This document shows positions 21,977-31,649 of a stretch of 31,649 nt of DNA, in pieces. The notes beneath the pieces are model-generated. The model saw only the letters and a program-made list of their open reading frames with translations. It was not told where the DNA came from and ran no database searches. Source of the stretch: Gonium pectorale (lineage: Eukaryota; Chlorophyta; Chlorophyceae; Chlamydomonadales; Volvocaceae); the NCBI GenBank assembly GCA_001584585.1, contig LSYV01000017.1, positions 1,058,412 through 1,090,060 on the forward strand, read 5' to 3'. The position numbers were made by a program, and so were the translations under genes. Position 1 is the first letter of the stretch; each line of letters starts with the position of its first letter.

Positions 21977-24313
21977 ATGCCCCTGATATACGCGTTCGTC
22001 GCGCGGGAGACCACTGTACTAGCAGAGTACACACCCTACAGTGGCAACTTCAACACGGTAGCGATTGAGTGTCTTCAGAAGCTGGTGAACCCCGAGAGCA
22101 AGTTCACGATAGCCTGCGACCGGCATACCTTCAACTTCCTGGTGCATAACGGCTACAGTAAGTTTGCTTCACGCGGGCCTGCGAGGGCTCGCGGCCCATG
22201 CCCGAACCCTGCCCGACGTGCCGACGGTCCGCCTGCCTCGGCCCGCCCTCGAAGCATACCTGGTGGTTGCGGATGAAGCGTACGGGCGACAGATACCGTT
22301 TGCGTTCCTGGAGCGGGTGCGGGACGAGTTTGAGGAGCGGTACGCGGACAAGGCACGCCTGTCGGCAGCCCTGAGCCTGGACCGGACATTCAGGTGCGTA
22401 GCCTGAATGGGCTTCCCGCGACCCGCACCAGAGAGGCGCCGGTGGAGGGGGCCGCCGGCAGGCTGAGCTCCTCTCCAGAAGCACCCGTGGATCCACTGTC
22501 ATGGGGGTCACTGCGGAAGCAGTAGCCGTTCGTGCTTGCACCGGAGAACGCCGTACATCCACTGAGCCGGCCTTGCCGACCTGCTGGCGGTCGCGGCTCC
22601 GCGGCAGCTTGGTTGCTTGCGGATGTCGCCGCGGACTTCAGGGGTTGCCGCCGCGGACTTCAGGGAAACGACTAGCATCAGCCAGTCTTCGGGCCGCTGG
22701 CGCTGGAGTTCAGTGTGGGAGACGTGCCACCGGGGTCAGCGGCCCGAGCGTCGGGCGACGGATGGAGCAGCGATCCTCCGCTTTCGCTGACGTCATCGCG
22801 GTTACCTGCCTGCTGCTGCTTCGGCGGGTCGCGGGCGTCGTCCCCCGCCTCTGCCGCACGTCGCCGCCTCCGACAAGGCCGAGGCGGTGGAGAGCGCGTG
22901 GGCAGGGCGGGAAAAGCACCTACGCCGGCCTGCTGCACGCATGCCGACCCATGGGGCTCCCGCGCCTGTTTCGCGTTCAATGCGGTGTGCCCTCGCACAT
23001 CGCCAGCGGGCTTTTGCTCATCTGCATGACTCCGGGGGGCCTGTGAGAGCGCAGTACCTGCCCCTGGGCGCGCCCCTCCGCCCTAGTCTGGGGAGCCCGC
23101 GTCTGAAGAACGATGTTACAAATTTGCGTCGACGCTGCTCTCGGTGACTCTCATCCAACTCGACCTATTCTCCTCCTACCCTTGAACCCGTCGCAGCCCC
23201 CGCCTGAAGAACCACATGGAGTACTGCATGGCGCATCCGGAGGAGATCTCCCGCATCGCGGCCGTGCAGAAGAAGGCGCGTGATGCTGTATCGTGGTCGG
23301 GGCCTTGATGAGGATTATGGTTGTCAAGCGCAAGGGTTGCGATCGCCCCGGCAACGTGCGTAGGGCATGCTGCGACCAGATCGGCTCTGACCAGCTTTCG
23401 AAGCCTTGCCGTGCCTGCATCGCTTAGCAAACTGGTTGATCTGTGGTTCCTTCAAGGCGGCCAGAAGGGCACCTGCTGCATGGAAGCCCCGGATCGGAAG
23501 GTGTGCTTAGCAGCCACAGCTGAGCCCCCACGCCAAGGAGCCACATGCACACGTCGGGCGCCACCTGCCATATCGACTATTCGGCCAGCCACGCTCACTA
23601 CACAACGCCGCCCGTAGCCTCCTCGGGCAGCGTGCCTGAGCCCGCGCCAGCCGAGCTGAGGTTGACTTGGTTGCCCAACCTGCTTCGGCTTCTGTTACGG
23701 ATTTGCGTTTCGTTGCCTTCCTATGCCCCCTCCACTCCGGGCCCGCCCGCTGCCGTCCCAGCTTTTGCCCACCTTTGTGTCCTCAGGTGAATGAGGTGAA
23801 GGACGTGATGGTAGAGAACATTGAGAAGGTGCTGGAGCGGGGGGAGAAGATCGAGCTGCTGGTGGACAAGACGGACGAGCTACGTAACCAGGTATGACGG
23901 ATGCGACCAGAGGCACAGGCGGGACACTGCATGCGGTGTGCGCCTCGACAGCGCCACGGCAACTCGGAATGCCGGTTGGCGAATGTAGCCGCCTGGCGAG
24001 CGGCGTTGCGTGAGCCGGTCATGCCTTGGGGCGTGCCAGTCTACACCGCGCCTCGGATCCCTCCGCGATCCAGCCTGCACGCCTCTCTGGTATGCTCGTT
24101 TTCAGCCTGAACATGCGGCTCGCAACGCACCGCGATGCGGAACCCCACCTGCAGGCCGAGCAGTTTCAGCGCAAAGGGCGGCAGCTGCGGAACAAGATGT
24201 GGTGGCAGAACTGCCGCATGAAGCTGCTGGTGTTGTTTGCGGTGCTGCTTCTGGGAGTCATCATCTTCGTGCTCGTGTGCTTCTCGGGGGGCAACTGCCT
24301 CAAGAAGGACTAA
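21977..24313 (+). CDS. Longin R-SNARE (VAMP7/VAMP72 family), canonical Arg copy
   Basis: Vesicle-associated R-SNARE that pairs with three Q-SNAREs to drive membrane fusion in the secretory/endosomal system. Exons 21977-22157, 22255-22393, 23197-23275, 23787-23891 and 24155-24313 give 220 aa. The longin domain (1 to ~115) includes [11 protein letters not shown] and [21 protein letters not shown], very like plant VAMP72. The SNARE motif starts [15 protein letters not shown] at residue 134; the zero-layer Arg151 lies in VLERGEKIE. Basic/aromatic [12 protein letters not shown] precedes one membrane helix and the tail [11 protein letters not shown]. Intron 3 (23276-23786) must use a GC donor (AAG|GCGCGT) to keep the frame; the nearby GT would shift it. 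The sister gene has GT at the same codon boundary. Family membership is certain; the exact VAMP72 subtype and organelle are not. Confidence 0.95.
22628..22665. repeat. 16-bp direct repeat in R-SNARE intron 2
   Basis: GCCGCGGACTTCAGGG occurs at 22628-22643 and again at 22650-22665 with a 6-bp spacer, inside intron 2 (22394-23196) of the plus-strand R-SNARE. No function is apparent. Confidence 0.65.
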
Positions 24314-26408
24314 GGGGAAAGGCAAGCACGGGGACGGGGACTGTGTGAGAGTGAGAGGGGGTGTTGTTGTTCTGGGTGGGCAGAGAATCGCTTCGTCTCC
24401 AGCCTAGCCGCCTGTGATGCAAGCTGGCTGGTGAGCTGGATCAGTCGTCATTAAATGAACGGGCAACGCATCATGTGCGGTCCCACGCTGGAGTTCAGCG
24501 CTGGCTTTAGGCGCCTCGAACCGTCTAGACCGGGCGGCACTGTTGGCAGTTGCGTCGCATGGATATGGTGCCTGCGGTGCGGCCCTCAGATTTCTGGGCA
24601 GTCCTGCAGTGGACCCACTCCGAAGACGCGAGGCCGCCGCGGCAGGTCCTGCTCGGCCCCTGAAGCTGGATGTCGCCATGGAAGCGAGCGGTGCAGGGCC
24701 CATCCAAAGACGACCGCAGATTTGATGGCGGGTGCGTTTCAAACGATTGGGTGCAGACTGGGTGCGGCTAGTGTAGGGAGAGCGGAGCGCACTGGGCTGA
24801 AGTTAGTGGCTGGAGTTGTAGGCTTGCAGGGCCCCGCTTTGCGACTGGCCAGGCCGGGAGTCACAGCTGACGCAAGAGAAGGGTCTTCCATCTGCAGCGT
24901 GGGGCGTGGGCCTGCCCTCCGAATTGATAATATGTTCTGCTAGGCAGGCAGTGCCCCGCGGGTCAGGGTTTGCGTGTCACGGCTACGCTTGAACTGAACA
25001 AATTGGCGCAGCCCTCCTTCCATTGTAGGAGCAGAGCCTTCCCCACTGACCAGGCTGCGGAAAGTCTCGCTTCCTTGCATGAACTGACGTCGTGACGTGT
25101 ATCACTTTGCTGGTACCGCTCAGCGGGTCGCCTTGTACTGAATTTGGGTTCGAATGCTTTGCGGGCGGCCTGGCGAATATAGGGGCGAGCTGGCGTATCT
25201 GCACATCGCAGGCGGGGAAACGCAGAAGGATCGCAGGGGTAGCATACCCGTTTGTATCGTGCCGCTGGTCTGTTGATGAGTTGAAATACCGATTTCTGGT
25301 GAAAGGAGCCTTGTGGCTGGTAAGAGCTGCAGCCCGCATATGGGGGGCCATGGTTTGCACCATTCGGGGTAGGTGGCGTGGCCACGCGCTGTCTGTTGTG
25401 CTGCGCATTGGCAAACTGGAACTGTGGTTCCTTGCCTTCGAGCTGCGGTAAGCGGGTTATGACAGTGGGCCATGCATGCGTGGACCGAAGCTGGACCTAG
25501 CATGAACCACATGGATATGTGAGAGAAGGATTGCTTTAAGCGAAGTCTTCACACTGGCCAAACAGTTTGCATGTATGCAGTATGTTGAATTCCGCGCAGC
25601 TCCTCATAAGTCGTGCCAAGACGCACGCCATGTGGTATGCCCCGGGCTTCCTCTTCACAGTAGTTCTACCAGAGACAGCCTCTCAGCAGGCAACAACTAC
25701 CGGTAGAGGTACGCCTGCGTCGTACAGGTCCCTGCACAACCAAACATCACTTACAATAGCATGCAAGGCAGAACCTGGTCACCTGGTCATGGGTACGAGA
25801 CGCAACAACAACCGGTTTCACAGGCACCGTAGAGACAAGATTCGGCTGCTGCTTGGCTTATGGCGCCATTATGGTCGGTCTTAGGTAGACGGTGACACTG
25901 ACGCGCCCCTGACCCACGGGACCGACAGCAGACGCTAAGAGTCGCTTCACACGCAAGTCTACCTACGCCCCTAGTACGCCCCCCCTGCACCTGCGACCGC
26001 TGTGTACTTCGCAATTGCACACTAAACGCACTGCACTCCGCTTTCCCATAGCTGCCTCTCGTCGTCCCCTTACTTCCTGCACGTCAGCATCCACGGGAAG
26101 GCCCCAGCCCGCTGGCCCCAGAACATAACTCCGGTGGGCAGCCTTGCGGCCTCGACTGCAGACGCTGGTGCCGTCTCGGTGATCGTGGCTCAACGCAAGG
26201 CAGCCGCACTCCACAAGGAGCGGAGCGAAGGCAGCCCTACACGCATCGCCTTGCGCTCTGGATGCACCCAGCGCTCACAGAGGCATCTGCGTCCCCGGAC
26301 GGTCATAGGCCCCTACACCTCACCCAAAATGACGCGGATGAAACCAAGCTCGCCCGGGGCCCATTCTCGCACCCGACGGCCGGCAGCGTGAGGCGCGGGG
26401 CAATCAGT
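24314..26408. other. Convergent intergenic region between R-SNARE and bromodomain genes
   Basis: About 2.1 kb holding the 3' ends of two genes that face each other. No coding exon, RNA gene or intact repeat was recognised. A minus-strand TGTAA at 25751-25755 fits the bromodomain gene 3' end. I did not find a plus-strand TGTAA for the R-SNARE. Confidence 0.6.
25751..25755 (-). terminator. TGTAA poly(A) signal candidate of the bromodomain gene
   Basis: TGTAA on the minus strand about 650 nt past the stop codon at 26409-26411. This would give a long but plausible algal 3' UTR. A five-base motif is weak evidence by itself. Confidence 0.35.
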
Positions 26409-29400
26409 CTACCCCGGGGCGCCAGCCCCCTGTTGGGCGTAGCCTTGCATGCCGGCGTGGTAGTAGGCGCTTCCGCCCGCCGGGCCGCCCTGCGCAGGCC
26501 CTGGCTGCATGGATCCTGGCTGCATCTGGCCTGGCTGCATGGACCCCGGCTGCATGACGCTGCCGGGTTGCATGGCACTCCCGGGCTGCACGGCGCCGGG
26601 CTGGTAAGAGCTCGGCTGCATGGGCCCCGGCTGCATTGGTGCAGGTTGCATCGACCCCGGCTGCATGTACGCCGGCTGCTGCTGCTGCGACGCCTGCGTT
26701 GGCGCCGGCATCTGCTGTTGGGGCTGGGAGACGTACTGCTGATGCTGCTGTGGCTGCCCGTACTGCGTTTGCCCGTAGTGCGGTGCCGACTGGCCGTACG
26801 ACTGCTGATGCGCCTGGGGCATGCCGTACCCGCCGTATTGGGCCTGGGGCTGCTGCCCCGACGGCGCCTGGTGTTGGTGGTGCGACGGCTGCTGCGGCCC
26901 CGGCGCCAGCACTCCGCCGTTCTGCTCCTGCTTCAGCTGCTGCTGTTGGTGCTGTGGCGGCGGCCCCGGCTGCATCCCCATGGCAGGCGCCTGTTGTTGT
27001 ACCGCGTACGGCGGGTGCTGCTGCAGGGCCGAGGCCGACTGTTGCGGCTGACTCGGCGCCTGTCCCTGCATTGGCATGCTGCCGTATTGTGGCTGCGGTT
27101 GCGCCTGCACTGACGGCTGTGACACCGAGCCATATTGCGCCTGAGGCTGCTGGTGCTGCGGCTGGCCCTGGCCCTGGCCTTGGGACTGCGCCTGAGGCTG
27201 CGGCCCAGGCTGGAGTCTCGACGCAGGCAGCGGCTGCGCCTGCGCGGCAGTTCCCCCGCCGGCCTGCCCCCCCGCGCCAGCGCCCGGCGGGCCGAGGATG
27301 TTGGGCACAACGGGGGGTTGCCCGCCCTGCCCCTGCCCCGGCTGCGGCCCGGGCTGCAGAATCGACGTCGGCAGCGTCTGTGCCTGGGCGAGGGATCCCT
27401 GCCCCTGCTGCTGCTGTAGCTGTTGTTGTTGCTGCTGTTGTTGAAACTGCTTGACGGCCTGCATCAGGGTCGGTGGCGCCTGCCCCGGCTGCACCGGCCC
27501 CAGCTCCGCTTCCGCGGGCTGCGGCTGCTGCGGCTGCTGCGCTGCTGCCGCCGCAAGGGCGGCGGGGTCAGGCGGCGGCGGCGGTGGTGGCTCCACAAGG
27601 CGTTTCATGGCAGCGATCTGCAGCGGCGCGGAAACGGCGGGGCGCACATCAGCAACGCGGAACAGGGCGATGCCCAAGACCATGCGAATGTAATGCGCGG
27701 CAGCTTGCCACGCCGTGTGACTTGATCCGGCATGACCTGCATTTCCGAAACACCACGCGATCTTCCACCTCGCTTCCATTTCATTGTTTCGAGCTGTGCA
27801 CTCACGCACCGTACCCTCACACAGCCTCGCACTGCCCTCATACACCCGCCCACGCCACGGGCTTTCCGAGCGAGCCGGATGCTCCCCCTACCCTCACCTG
27901 GACCGCCTTGCCGCACTTGGCGATGAACCGCGCGAGGCTGGCCGCGTACGCCGCAGGCGGCGCGTCGCACGACAGCAGCGCCGGCTGCAGCACCGGCCGG
28001 ACGATGGTGAACGGCAGGCCGTCGGGGGAGGCGCCGTTGGCCAGGCCGCCCATGTGCACGAAGGGCGCCACGCTGAGCGGCGGCTTGGACCGGTAGCTGA
28101 AGCGGTTGTCGCCGACCTGCAAGAGGCGGTTGGCAGTTGATGCTGGAGGTTGGGAGTTGAGCGTTGCTGTTGCCGAAAAGCCTTGAGTTCCTGGGACGCG
28201 CACGTTCATCAAGAGCCGCGTTTCGTGCACCGAGCTGGCGCCCCAAGCCGTGCCAAGGTAGCTCCCCGACCTATTCCTGTAACCCAGCACCGCAGGGCGC
28301 GCCCCACCCGCACCGAGCTGACCTGACCCGCCGCTTATCGCCATGTGCCCATGTCCTCCCACTGCCTTGCTATCTGGCCGCCTGCCGCGCGTGCGACAGT
28401 CAAAGGCAGACCACCTCTACATGCCCCCGCCAGCCCCCCACTGTACACTGCACGCGTCGTGTCGCCCGACGCTTCCGCTTTCCGCCCATCGCAAGCGTCT
28501 GTTGGTGTCGTGAAAGCGCACGTCCGCCCCGCACCTGCGCCGCCATGAGCCGCCGCGCGTCCGCCTCGATCGCCCGAATGCCCATATTGCGGTGCTTGCG
28601 CCGCCCGGGGATGCCCGCGCCCGGACCTCCGGCGGCGCCGCCGGCCGCGGCAGGGCCGCCGGCGCCCACCGCGTCGTCCCCCGTGACGAAGACGTCGTCC
28701 CGAAGCGCCCCCGGCATGGGCCGCCGCTCTCGGAGGCGCGACTCCAGCATGAGCGACTGCGCCTCGGCGGCTTCCGAGGCTGCCGCGCGGCGGCGCTCGT
28801 TGGGGTCCCGTTCGTTTCCGTTCTTGTCGAAGCGGGGGCCCGCCGAGGTGTAGCGCGGCTGGAGTGGGATGGCGCTGTGGCAGGAGGCATATACGGGGGT
28901 GGACAAGAGACTCAAGGCAGCGGGGCGAGGAGGGATCGGGCGCAAGAACTCTTTACGTGAAGTAGAAGGGCTCGCGGACAGCTCACTGGTAGGTTGTGCT
29001 ACACGTTGGGGAGGTGGGTCGTGGCTAGCCCAGCTGACAACAACGACACTCCTTTCCCCAGCCTTTGCAAGTCGCTCCTTGCGCACGCTGCGCCACCCCT
29101 TCGCCAAATTCCTGGCCTACCCCCGTACCCTTCCCCTCTCCTCCCCCACACCTCATAGCTCCCTCGCCCGCTCCCTTGCGCATGCCCCGCCACACCGCGC
29201 TCGCGTGGCGCTCCCCGTCGCCCCTCCCTCCGCCCCGTCCCTCTGCCCCCGCCCACGCTTCTTCCCGCCCGCCTCCCGCCAAGACTCACGCGGCTCCCTC
29301 GCCCGGCTTGCGCAGGTCGCGCCACACGGACGCCGCCACCCCGCGGTAGTTCTGCATACCCTGCCGACCGCAGCTGATGTACTTGACCGTCATTTTCTCC

Positions 29401-31629
29401 ATCAGATCCGCGAACCACCAGGCGTGCGTGCCCTCCGCATTGTACGTCTTGGCGTTGTTCGTCATGAGTAGAAGGTCGGCCTGGCGGCGGTTGGTGGGTG
29501 ACCAACAGAGTAGGGGGGTGAGATAAGGACTGGTTTGGCCGGTGAAGGAATAGGCAACGGGAGGCAGGCGCCACGGGCATTACGGCACAGGGCGTGGGTA
29601 TGACCCTTCATACCCACCATACTCACCTTTCGCAGTCTTGCGACGTACGCCGTCCCATGGCCACTAGATGGGACACACGAGGCCCCCAGGCCCCCAGCGC
29701 CACAGAGACAGACCGCTCACCTCCAGGGAGGCCCAGGTGTCGTACTTGCCGTTGCGCAACCGCTCCCGAATGGCCGACAGGTCAATGGGGTTCTTGATAA
29801 CCTGCGCTCGTGTTGGGTTCGATTTAGCCATGTGCGTCATATACGTGCAAATAGGGGGGAAGGGGAGCACACAGTCCAAGGGCGTCGCGTTGTTTACTGG
29901 AGACAGCGTCCGGCGGGAAGGGGAGGGAGCGGGCGGCGTTGCAAGCTCATAACAGAGGGTACTCGGCGAAGGCGAGGTGATGACGAGAGGATCGCCTGCC
30001 ATCGGCTCAGCCGGCCGCCCTCTCCCTCCATGAAGCAGCTGTCCCAAACGTATGACCCCGACGCCAGCGCGGCCCATCCCGCTCGCATGCAGGCCCCAAA
30101 CCAACCAGGCAAGCCCCGTCGCGCGGATAGCTGAGCAGGTCACCTGGCTCAAGAGACCGGCTGTTTGCCCACCACCCATGCCTTCAGTTCCACCGTCGGG
30201 ATCAAATTACTCAACCGTGGGATAAGAAGCAGTTCTAGCCGCACAGCCCCAGCCCAAGTGTGCAGTCCCCACTGGCAGCGGTCGGACAACATCTCACCTC
30301 GGAGTAGCCCGGCGCAACGTCGTCCGTCACCGGCTTTGCGAACAGCCCGTCCTTGTCCTGCTTGACGATTTGCTCAAAGCAGCGCTCCAAGTCGAACTTG
30401 CTGGCAAGGTCCGCCCGCCCGCGTGGTCGCCCCGGCATGGCAGCCAATCCGCCCGCGGGCGCCGCAGCAGGCGCCGGGGCGGCTGCTGGTGCCGCCGCTG
30501 CAGCGGGCGCCGGCACCGCCACCGTCCCGGCGGGCCGCGGAATGCCGGCGGGCTTCGGCGCACCTGGGGGCCGCCCGATGCCGGGCCGCGCCAGGCCCGG
30601 CCGTGCGGCGCCGGGCCTCACGGCGCCCGGGCGAACTGCACCAAGCCGCCCGCCACCGCGGCCGCGGACCGGCGCATGCCCGCCCCGAGGGCCGCCGCGG
30701 CCACGGCCGCGAAGGCGGCGTTGCGGCGCAAAGTCGGGATCGGGCCCAAAGTCATCTTCGGGGAACTCCTCGTCTGGGACGAAGTCCTCGTCGTCGTCCA
30801 GACCAGCCGCTGCCGCCGACCTTGCGGCGGGCTTAGGCCTGATCACTGGCTTGATGGCGATGGTGGTCCTCGGGGGCCCAGCCGCCCCCGCCGGTGCACC
30901 AGGTACCAGCCGCGGGCCAAGCTTGAGCTTAAACGGCACCCGCGGCGGCCCTGCCGGCGCGCCGGCGGCACCAGCTGGCGCCCCCGGTCGCCCAAGGGCG
31001 GGCGCTGCCGTGGTCCCTCTGGCTGCTTCCCCTGCAGCACCGCCAGCGGCGCCGCCGCCATCCTCCGCCCCTGTCTGCTCGCCGCGCGCAATCCTGGCCG
31101 CGAGGCTGGCAAGGTTGGGCATCTTGACCGAAAGCTTGATTTTCTTAATGGCGGGAGGGCCACCCGTGGGCAACGGCGCGACCAGTGCGCGCGGCCCCTC
31201 GGGCTTTGCCGTTCCCCCAGGCAGCGGCGCCACGAGTGATGGTCGCTTCAGTCCGCCTCCTCCCACAGCAGCACCTCCTCCCCCTCCTCCCAAGGGCGCA
31301 TGTGCTTCGCTTATCTGCAAGGCTATGCGCCGAGCCTCATCGCTAATGTCAGCTTTCCTGGCAGTGGGCGGCGGCCGCGCGGCCGCTGCTGGCGCGGCGG
31401 CAGCCCCCGGCGGCAGCGGGGGCAGCGGTGCCTGCCCTGCCTGCACGGTCCGTGCGCTGCCAGGCCCCGGTCCTGCAGCCGGCCCCGGTGCATATGCAGC
31501 CCCGGGTGTCGCCGCCGGCGTGGTGGCGCCGCTGGGCGTACCGCCGCCGGCCGCGGCCGCGGCAGCAGCTGCGGCGGCAGCCGCGGCACGAGCGCCAGGC
31601 ATCATGATTTTCAGGCGGGGCGGGGGCAT
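26409..31629 (-). CDS. Bromodomain protein, BRD7/BRD9-like, with low-complexity tails
   Basis: Predicted nuclear reader of acetyl-lysine on histones, similar to BRD7/BRD9-type subunits of SWI/SNF remodellers. Exons 30298-31629, 29721-29801, 29290-29480, 28535-28874, 27898-28116 and 26409-27617 join in phase to 1123 aa. Residues 1 to ~410 are Ala/Pro/Gly-rich with a polyalanine run, an acidic patch (LDDDEDFVPDEEFPEDD), RG-rich segments and RPGA repeats. The bromodomain spans ~412-535: KPVTDDVAPGYSEVIKNPID (ZA loop), then NNAKTYN with acetyl-lysine-binding Asn485. Exon 5 carries YAASLARFIAKCGKAV, resembling the SLARF segment of plant bromodomain SWI/SNF subunits. The last 402 residues are mostly Gln/Pro/Gly-rich. 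The ATG at 31629 is the first in the window, but the frame stays open to the right edge, so the true start may lie outside. Bromodomain certain; BRD7/9 orthology inferred; the tails give no clue to subfamily. Confidence 0.88.
26498..26670 (-). repeat. MQPG-type repeat in the bromodomain protein C-terminus
   Basis: Coding repeat of about a dozen degenerate units of the form MQPGS / MQPGP / MQPAP, visible in DNA as repeated CCCGGCTGCAT on the plus strand. The units vary in both codons and residues, so the protein pattern rather than pure DNA slippage seems to be kept. Confidence 0.85.
27405..27450 (-). repeat. Polyglutamine tract (mixed CAG/CAA)
   Basis: Mixed CAG and CAA codons encode two Gln runs split by Leu in exon 6 of the bromodomain gene. 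Codon mixing makes slippage less likely and suggests selection for Gln. Confidence 0.85.
30540..30724 (-). repeat. RPGA repeats and RG-rich segment in the bromodomain protein N-half
   Basis: Encodes repeated RPGA/RPGL/RPGI units (AVRPGAVRPGAARPGLARPG) next to an RG-rich stretch (RGRGRGGPRGG). RG-rich segments commonly bind RNA or DNA and can be arginine-methylated; here that role is inferred from composition only. Confidence 0.75.
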
Positions 31630-31649
31630 CCCCGCGCTGGGTGTCGCCG

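Noticed and set aside
26498..26670. Regularly spaced repeats resembling a CRISPR array
   Set aside because: They are degenerate in-frame codons for MQPG units inside a eukaryotic exon, with no constant repeat plus unique spacers.
26262..27113. Open frame of 283 codons on the plus strand opposite the bromodomain gene tail
   Set aside because: It mirrors the Gln/Pro/Gly repeats of the minus-strand exon and is Leu/Arg/His-rich with no domain. GC-rich repeats leave opposite frames open.
30370..31239. Open frame of 289 codons on the plus strand opposite bromodomain exon 1
   Set aside because: Arg/Pro/Gly-rich shadow of the minus-strand low-complexity coding sequence; no recognisable motif.

Overview
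The window looks like nuclear DNA from a green alga, most plausibly a chlamydomonadalean/volvocine species. The evidence is GC-rich coding sequence with strong G/C third positions, genes cut into many small exons by GT-AG introns of about 80-800 nt, alanine/glycine/proline/glutamine-rich low-complexity protein segments, TGTAA-type poly(A) signals downstream of two genes, and plant-type protein families (PDR-type ABCG transporter, GLYR1, longin R-SNARE). No bacterial operon, tRNA, rRNA, CRISPR array or intact mobile element was seen. The species cannot be fixed from sequence alone.

Layout: (1) 6-13403, minus strand: a full-size PDR-type ABCG transporter rebuilt here as 31 phase-consistent exons (1344 codons). 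Its second membrane domain runs off the left edge. (2) 13404-15299: divergent intergenic region with a TATA-like box and a short upstream ORF in front of the transporter. (3) 15300-16475, plus strand: a three-exon glyoxylate/succinic semialdehyde reductase (GLYR1). (4) 16476-18898: intergenic, with the 3' ends of GLYR1 and the next gene facing each other. (5) 18899-24313: two paralogous longin R-SNARE (VAMP7/VAMP72-like) genes arranged head to head around a 381-bp gap. Both have five exons of exactly 181/139/79/105/159 nt and encode 220 aa. (6) 24314-26408: convergent intergenic region. (7) 26409-31629 or beyond, minus strand: a six-exon bromodomain protein (BRD7/9-like) with long low-complexity tails.

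The most interesting part is the R-SNARE pair. The plus-strand copy keeps the diagnostic zero-layer arginine (Arg151). The minus-strand copy has glutamine at the aligned position, while the neighbouring hydrophobic layers are intact. In addition, the plus-strand copy seems to use a GC-AG intron where its sister has an ordinary GT-AG intron at the same codon position. The transporter also appears to contain one GC-AG intron, and two of its introns begin directly inside microsatellites, one of them a strong G-quadruplex repeat.

The genes do not form an evident pathway: they are a membrane exporter, a cytosolic aldehyde reductase, two vesicle-fusion proteins and a chromatin reader, as expected of a eukaryotic chromosome segment. 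All gene models are conceptual, made by splice-site and phase reasoning plus remembered family motifs, with no transcript data or database search.
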